The notes below the pieces were generated by a model. The model saw only the letters and a program-made list of their open reading frames with translations. It was not told the origin of the DNA and searched no databases. A stretch of DNA of 64,000 bases from Segetibacter aerophilus (GTDB lineage: Bacteria > Bacteroidota > Bacteroidia > Chitinophagales > Chitinophagaceae): the NCBI RefSeq assembly GCF_007991655.1, contig NZ_BJYT01000012.1, positions 62,001 through 126,000 on the forward strand, in the 5' to 3' direction. How positions within the stretch are numbered: position 1 is the first letter of the stretch; each line of letters opens with the position of its first letter. A program made the translations under genes and the position numbers. Of this stretch, positions 60,635 through 64,000 are shown in pieces.

Positions 60635-60979
60635 TTAGATCTTCTTAGTATTCTTATAGCCATTCTTGATTAGCCATTGCAATACTTTTTCTCTTTGATC
60701 TCCCTGTATTATTATTTCCATGTCTTTTACGCTCCCCCCTGTACCGCAAAAGTTTTTTAATTTTTTGCCCAGGTCTTCTACATCCTCTTCTTTGCCAATG
60801 AAGTTGTCAACTAAGGTAACTGCTTTACCGGCACGTTGCTTTGTATCAAGGCGCACTTTGAGCTTCTGTTGATTTGGAGGCAACGTTTCCTGCACCTGTT
60901 CAGGCTCTTCTTCGAACCGAAAATTAGGATCGGTGCTAAAAACAAAACCACTTTTATCTGGTTTATTTTTCTTGTTCAT
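60635..60979 (-). CDS. yciH: SUI1/YciH family translation initiation factor homolog
   Basis: A 114-residue protein with an N-terminal low-complexity part and a C-terminal SUI1/eIF1 domain (about 37-110). Typical sequence includes LDTKQRAGKAVTLVDNFIG, LGKKLKNFCGTGGSVKDMEI and IIQGDQREKVLQWLIKNGYK. The bacterial family member YciH binds the small ribosomal subunit and affects start-site selection, but is not essential. It lies in a probable operon after nadC (39-bp gap) and before the 2-hydroxyacid dehydrogenase gene. Confidence 0.92.
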   Translation of the reverse strand: MNKKNKPDKSGFVFSTDPNFRFEEEPEQVQETLPPNQQKLKVRLDTKQRAGKAVTLVDNFIGKEEDVEDLGKKLKNFCGTGGSVKDMEIIIQGDQREKVLQWLIKNGYKNTKKI

Positions 60980-61018
60980 TGATGTTTAATTGAAAAGGTT
61001 GTTTGGCCCTGATAGTCT

Positions 61019-61876
61019 TTATATCTCAGCTTTCAAACTTAAATCAAGGCTTTTTGCCTGGTGAATTAAAGCTCCTACACTAATGTAATCAACTCCTGTT
61101 TTGGCGTATTTAACTATGTTCTGCAAATTGATTCCGCCGCTTGCTTCCGTTTCAAATCTTTTATTAATCAGGCCGACTGCCTCCGTTATTTCTGATGGTT
61201 TAAAATTGTCGAGCATTACCCGGAATACTTTTCCATCTCCCATCTGTATTACTTTTTTTACGTCGGCAAGACTGCGGGTTTCTACTTCTATTTTCAGACC
61301 TGGCTTTTTAGTTTGCACATAGTCCCATGCTTTATTGATCGCGCTTTCAATACCTCCTGCGAAATCGATGTGGTTATCTTTTAGCATGATCATATCGTAC
61401 AAAGCGTAGCGGTGGTTTGTACCGCCTCCAATCTTTACGGCTTCCTTTTCAAGCAATCTGAAGTTAGGTGTTGTCTTTCGGGTATCTAGAATTTTTGTGC
61501 TATAATCTTTTATAGTATCAGCGTATTGCCGGGTTAAAGTTGCTATACCACTCATTCTTTGCATGATATTAAGCACCAACCTTTCACACTTTAAAATGGT
61601 ATGAACTGTTGCCTCTACAACAAAAGCTTTCTCGCCATACACCATCAACTCGCCATCTTTTTTATACGAAGTGAAAGTTACTGAAGGCTCTACGAGTGTA
61701 AAGATTTTTTCCGCAACGGAAAGGCCTGCTAAAACGCCATCTTGTTTGATTTTTAAAACTGCTTTTCCTCTCGCATTCGGGGCTATACAACTAAGTGTTG
61801 AATGATCTCCATCGCCTATGTCTTCGTTTAATGCTTCAATAATTAAATGCTGTAGCATTTCATCATAACTATTCAT
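61019..61876 (-). CDS. nadC: Nicotinate-nucleotide pyrophosphorylase (carboxylating)
   Basis: A 285-residue enzyme that converts quinolinate and PRPP to nicotinate mononucleotide in de novo NAD synthesis. LNEDIGDGDHSTLSCI opens the protein; LVLNIMQRMSGIATLTRQY, DTRKTTPNFRLLEKEAVKIG, GGGTNHRYALYDMIMLKDNH and the C-terminal VDYISVGALIHQAKSLDLSL are all family hallmarks. The open frame begins at 61996, but the ATG at 61876 gives the normal length and follows a full -7 motif (61882-61889). nadE, the last step of the pathway, is at 52583. Confidence 0.96.
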   Translation of the reverse strand: MNSYDEMLQHLIIEALNEDIGDGDHSTLSCIAPNARGKAVLKIKQDGVLAGLSVAEKIFTLVEPSVTFTSYKKDGELMVYGEKAFVVEATVHTILKCERLVLNIMQRMSGIATLTRQYADTIKDYSTKILDTRKTTPNFRLLEKEAVKIGGGTNHRYALYDMIMLKDNHIDFAGGIESAINKAWDYVQTKKPGLKIEVETRSLADVKKVIQMGDGKVFRVMLDNFKPSEITEAVGLINKRFETEASGGINLQNIVKYAKTGVDYISVGALIHQAKSLDLSLKAEI

Positions 61877-61881
61877 AAAAA

Positions 61882-61889
61882 CAAAGCTA
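61882..61889 (-). promoter_or_regulatory. Promoter -7 element for the nadC operon
   Basis: TAGCTTTG on the minus strand, a full consensus match, 5 bases before the chosen ATG and inside the longer frame. The leader would be very short. Confidence 0.5.
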
Positions 61890-62001
61890 CAAACTGTTGG
61901 AACATGAACGGTGGGATCGGAAGAGATAAAAGAAGCGATGCGGCTACTTTGACAAAGCATCTCCACACATAAGCTTGAAGTCGAATAAAGAATCAACTAT
62001 A

Positions 62002-62022
62002 AAAGTGAGTGACACAACAATG
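62002..62022 (+). repeat. Dispersed intergenic repeat, GTGAGTGACACAACAATG variant
   Basis: AAAGTGAGTGACACAACAATG, the third copy of this variant (others at 2004 and 35864). It lies upstream of nadC. Confidence 0.75.
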
Positions 62023-62089
62023 CTGAAGTCTGTTCTTGTGATGCCTCGAAAAAATAAAAAATTACTCGCGCTAACTGACTGCCATAAAA

Positions 62090-62116
62090 AAAGCCCCGTT
62101 ATAAAAACGAGGCTTT
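62090..62116 (-). terminator. Rho-independent terminator of the DUF4783 gene
   Basis: A stem AAAGCCCCGTT / AACGAGGCTTT (one mismatch) with a T-run on the minus strand, 22 bp past the stop codon. Confidence 0.75.
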
Positions 62117-62137
62117 AAGAGTTGAAAAAGCAACAGT

Positions 62138-62515
62138 CTAACTAATTCTAACCGTAATTATTTGGGGCTTACCTTCTTTGGTTCGCATCATAATAGAAAG
62201 TTTATATCCCTCGCCAGCGTTGATGAGTTTGCCCGCGATATACATTGTACCCCCCATTTCTCTTTGAGAAGAAAGCTCGAAACCTTTTATATTATTGTTA
62301 TCAAAAAAAGATTTTAACGCTATACCAGCCTGGTTTTTTCCAATGCTTTTTATTTCGTCTTTTTCAGGAAATTTTATGTCCAGAATTTTATCAAAATAGC
62401 TTGAAACTTCTTCGGCATTAGCTGATTTTAAAGCGTTTACGAGGTTGCTTCCGTCCTGTGCTTTTGCTGCTATTGAAGCAAAAAACACCATGAATATTAC
62501 AAGTAGCTTTTTCAT
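62138..62515 (-). CDS. DUF4783 domain protein
   Basis: A 125-residue exported protein with a signal peptide (residues 1-19, MKKLLVIFMVFFASIAAKA) and a DUF4783 domain over the rest, with SSYFDKILDIKFPEKDEI and QAGIALKSFFDNNNIKGFEL. The fold is expected to be like the NTF2/SnoaL cone, but the function is unknown. In Bacteroidota this family is often found near nadC, as here. It is divergent from gpmI. Confidence 0.87.
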   Translation of the reverse strand: MKKLLVIFMVFFASIAAKAQDGSNLVNALKSANAEEVSSYFDKILDIKFPEKDEIKSIGKNQAGIALKSFFDNNNIKGFELSSQREMGGTMYIAGKLINAGEGYKLSIMMRTKEGKPQIITVRIS

Positions 62516-62638
62516 ATTTTAGGTTTGAAATTCAATTGATCACCTATAGGCGAAAAATATGCCAAATTGAGGAATTTCAAAAAGATAGTTGACTTTTGCA
62601 GTTCAGGTAATTATTTAAAAAGCAATAGTTTTATAAAA

Positions 62639-64000
62639 TGGAAAAGAAAAAAGTGATTTTAGTTATAATGGATGGCTGGGGAATTGGAAAGGTGAAGTTG
62701 GCAGATGCTATTCAAAACGCGAACGTGCCCTTTGTCTCTTCTTTGTACCACAAGTATCCAAATACCACTTTAGTTACTTATGGTGAAGACGTGGGTTTAC
62801 CCGAAGGACAAATGGGAAACAGCGAGGTAGGACATATGAATATTGGTGCAGGTCGTATCGTTTACCAGGAACTTCAAAGGATAAACGTTGCTATTCGCGA
62901 TGGTGAGTTTTTTGAGAACGAGGTTTTGCTCGAAACAATAAATCATGCAAAAAACAATCAAAAGCCTTTGCACATAATGGGCCTTGTAAGTGATGGTGGC
63001 GTTCATAGCCATATCAATCATTTAAAGGCAATTATTTCATTGTGCAAAAATCAAGGACTGAACGAAGTCTATATCCATGCGTTCACCGACGGCCGTGATA
63101 CTGACCCAAAGAGTGGCGTTGGTTTTATTAACGAGCTTCAACAGCATCTTGATGCTAACGTTGGAAAGATCGCTACTGTTATAGGTCGTTATTATGCCAT
63201 GGATCGCGATAAGCGGTGGGAAAGAATAAAACAAGCATATGATGCAATGGCAAAAGGTCAGGGACACACAGCAACATCAGCGACAGCTGCAGTTCAGGAG
63301 TCTTACGACAGGGACGAAACAGATGAATTTATAAAGCCAACGGTCATAACGGATGCTAATCAGAAACCTTTAGCCACAATTAACGACGGCGATGCATTGC
63401 TTTGTTTCAACTATCGAACAGACAGGCCGAGGGAAATTTCGGAGGTGCTTACACAAGAGGACTTTCCGGCGTACGAGATGAAGAAGTTGAAGGTGCGTTA
63501 CACAACCCTTACTGAGTACGATAGGAATTTTAAAGACGTTCATATTGTCTTTCAAACCGATAATCTAAACAATACACTTGGTGAAGTATTGGCTGCAAAT
63601 CAAAAAAAGCAGATCCGTATAGCAGAGACAGAAAAATATCCTCACGTCACTTTTTTCTTCAACGGTGGTCGCGAAGTTCCGTTTGAAGGTGAACGACGCA
63701 TTTTAATTCCTTCTCCAAAGGTGGCTACCTACGATTTGCAACCAGAGATGGGTGCTGTCGAAATAACCGATGCTATCATACCTGAAATTGAAAACCAAAC
63801 TGCAGACTTTATCTGTCTCAATTTTGCCAATGCGGATATGGTTGGTCACACCGGTTTTTTTAGCGCCGTTGTAAAAGCCGTTGAAACAGTCGACCGATGT
63901 ATGGAGCGTTTGGTAACTACAGCTTTAAAAAGTAATTACACCGTGTTCATAATTGCCGATCACGGCAATGCAGATTTCATGATTAACGAAGATGGAACAC
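62639..64000 (+). CDS. gpmI: 2,3-bisphosphoglycerate-independent phosphoglycerate mutase (3' end beyond window)
   Basis: The first 454 codons of a gene that runs off the right edge; the full family length is about 510. It interconverts 3- and 2-phosphoglycerate in glycolysis using two Mn2+ ions. The protein opens VILVIMDGWGIGKVKLADAI, and the phosphorylated Ser is in EGQMGNSEVGHMNIGAGR. SDGGVHSHINHL, FTDGRDTDPKSGV and YYAMDRDKRWERI line the mutase domain, and NFANADMVGHTGF and IIADHGNAD bind metal. No start other than the ATG at 62639 is plausible. Confidence 0.95.

Overview
The window is a gene-dense, AT-rich piece of a Bacteroidota chromosome, most likely from a soil or freshwater member of the Chitinophagaceae. 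The evidence is the gliding/type IX secretion genes (gldK-gldL-gldM-gldN, plus gldB beside nadE), the long three-domain IspG, a Bat aerotolerance gene pair, several families typical of the phylum (DUF4271, DUF4783, DUF3109, bacterial GH3), and about 17 sites that fit the Bacteroidota -7 promoter element TAnnTTTG. I saw no rRNA, tRNA, CRISPR array, phage, transposase or origin. Most of the window is housekeeping chromosome.

Layout. 1-7.7 kb: an acidic low-complexity protein, purA, the stringent-response enzyme Rel, a secreted M1 metallopeptidase and a saccharopine-dehydrogenase-like reductase. 7.7-17.1 kb: ispG, an orphan batB-batC pair, a class D beta-lactamase, a GH3-family adenylating enzyme, a two-gene ABC exporter and fabG. 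17.2-23.7 kb: a small secreted or membrane protein, a SulP transporter coupled to a beta-carbonic anhydrase, comEC and purH. 23.8-31.5 kb: a polysaccharide deacetylase preceded by an overlapping 40-codon gene, an LutB-like iron-sulfur protein, a DUF3109 protein, TerC, pyrD, a DUF433/DUF5615 toxin-antitoxin pair and a thiolase. 31.8-40.9 kb: tolC and hlyD of a tripartite pump, gpsA, hemW, an Omp85-like protein, a DUF4271 membrane protein and hemD. 41.4-46.4 kb: the gldKLMN operon. 46.7-55.9 kb: uvrC, a lipoprotein, an ECF sigma factor with a putative anti-sigma factor spanning both membranes, a tandem universal stress protein, nadE, gldB and apaG. 56.2-64 kb: icd, a small secreted protein, two unrelated hydroxyacid dehydrogenases, yciH, nadC, a DUF4783 protein and the 5' part of gpmI, cut by the window edge.

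How genes work together. gldKLMN and gldB supply the motor and envelope parts of gliding and type IX secretion. SulP and carbonic anhydrase overlap by 4 bp and probably take up and interconvert inorganic carbon. The ECF sigma gene and the gene after it look like one signalling unit that links the outer membrane to transcription. nadC, yciH and a 2-hydroxyacid dehydrogenase form a probable operon.

Structure not explained by genes. A dispersed repeat occurs at least 16 times, always between genes, around a core close to the palindrome ATTGCGTCGCAAT. Two intergenic regions carry two copies in opposite orientation, giving elements of about 150 bp that resemble non-autonomous mobile elements. Low-complexity word repeats sit at three gene borders and have entered the reading frame of ispG. 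The overlap between the DUF433 and DUF5615 genes is a 16-bp tandem duplication that gives both proteins the same KILLDEN peptide. Gene starts were moved downstream where a promoter motif or family alignment from memory required it. All family assignments come from reading the translated sequences; no search was run.
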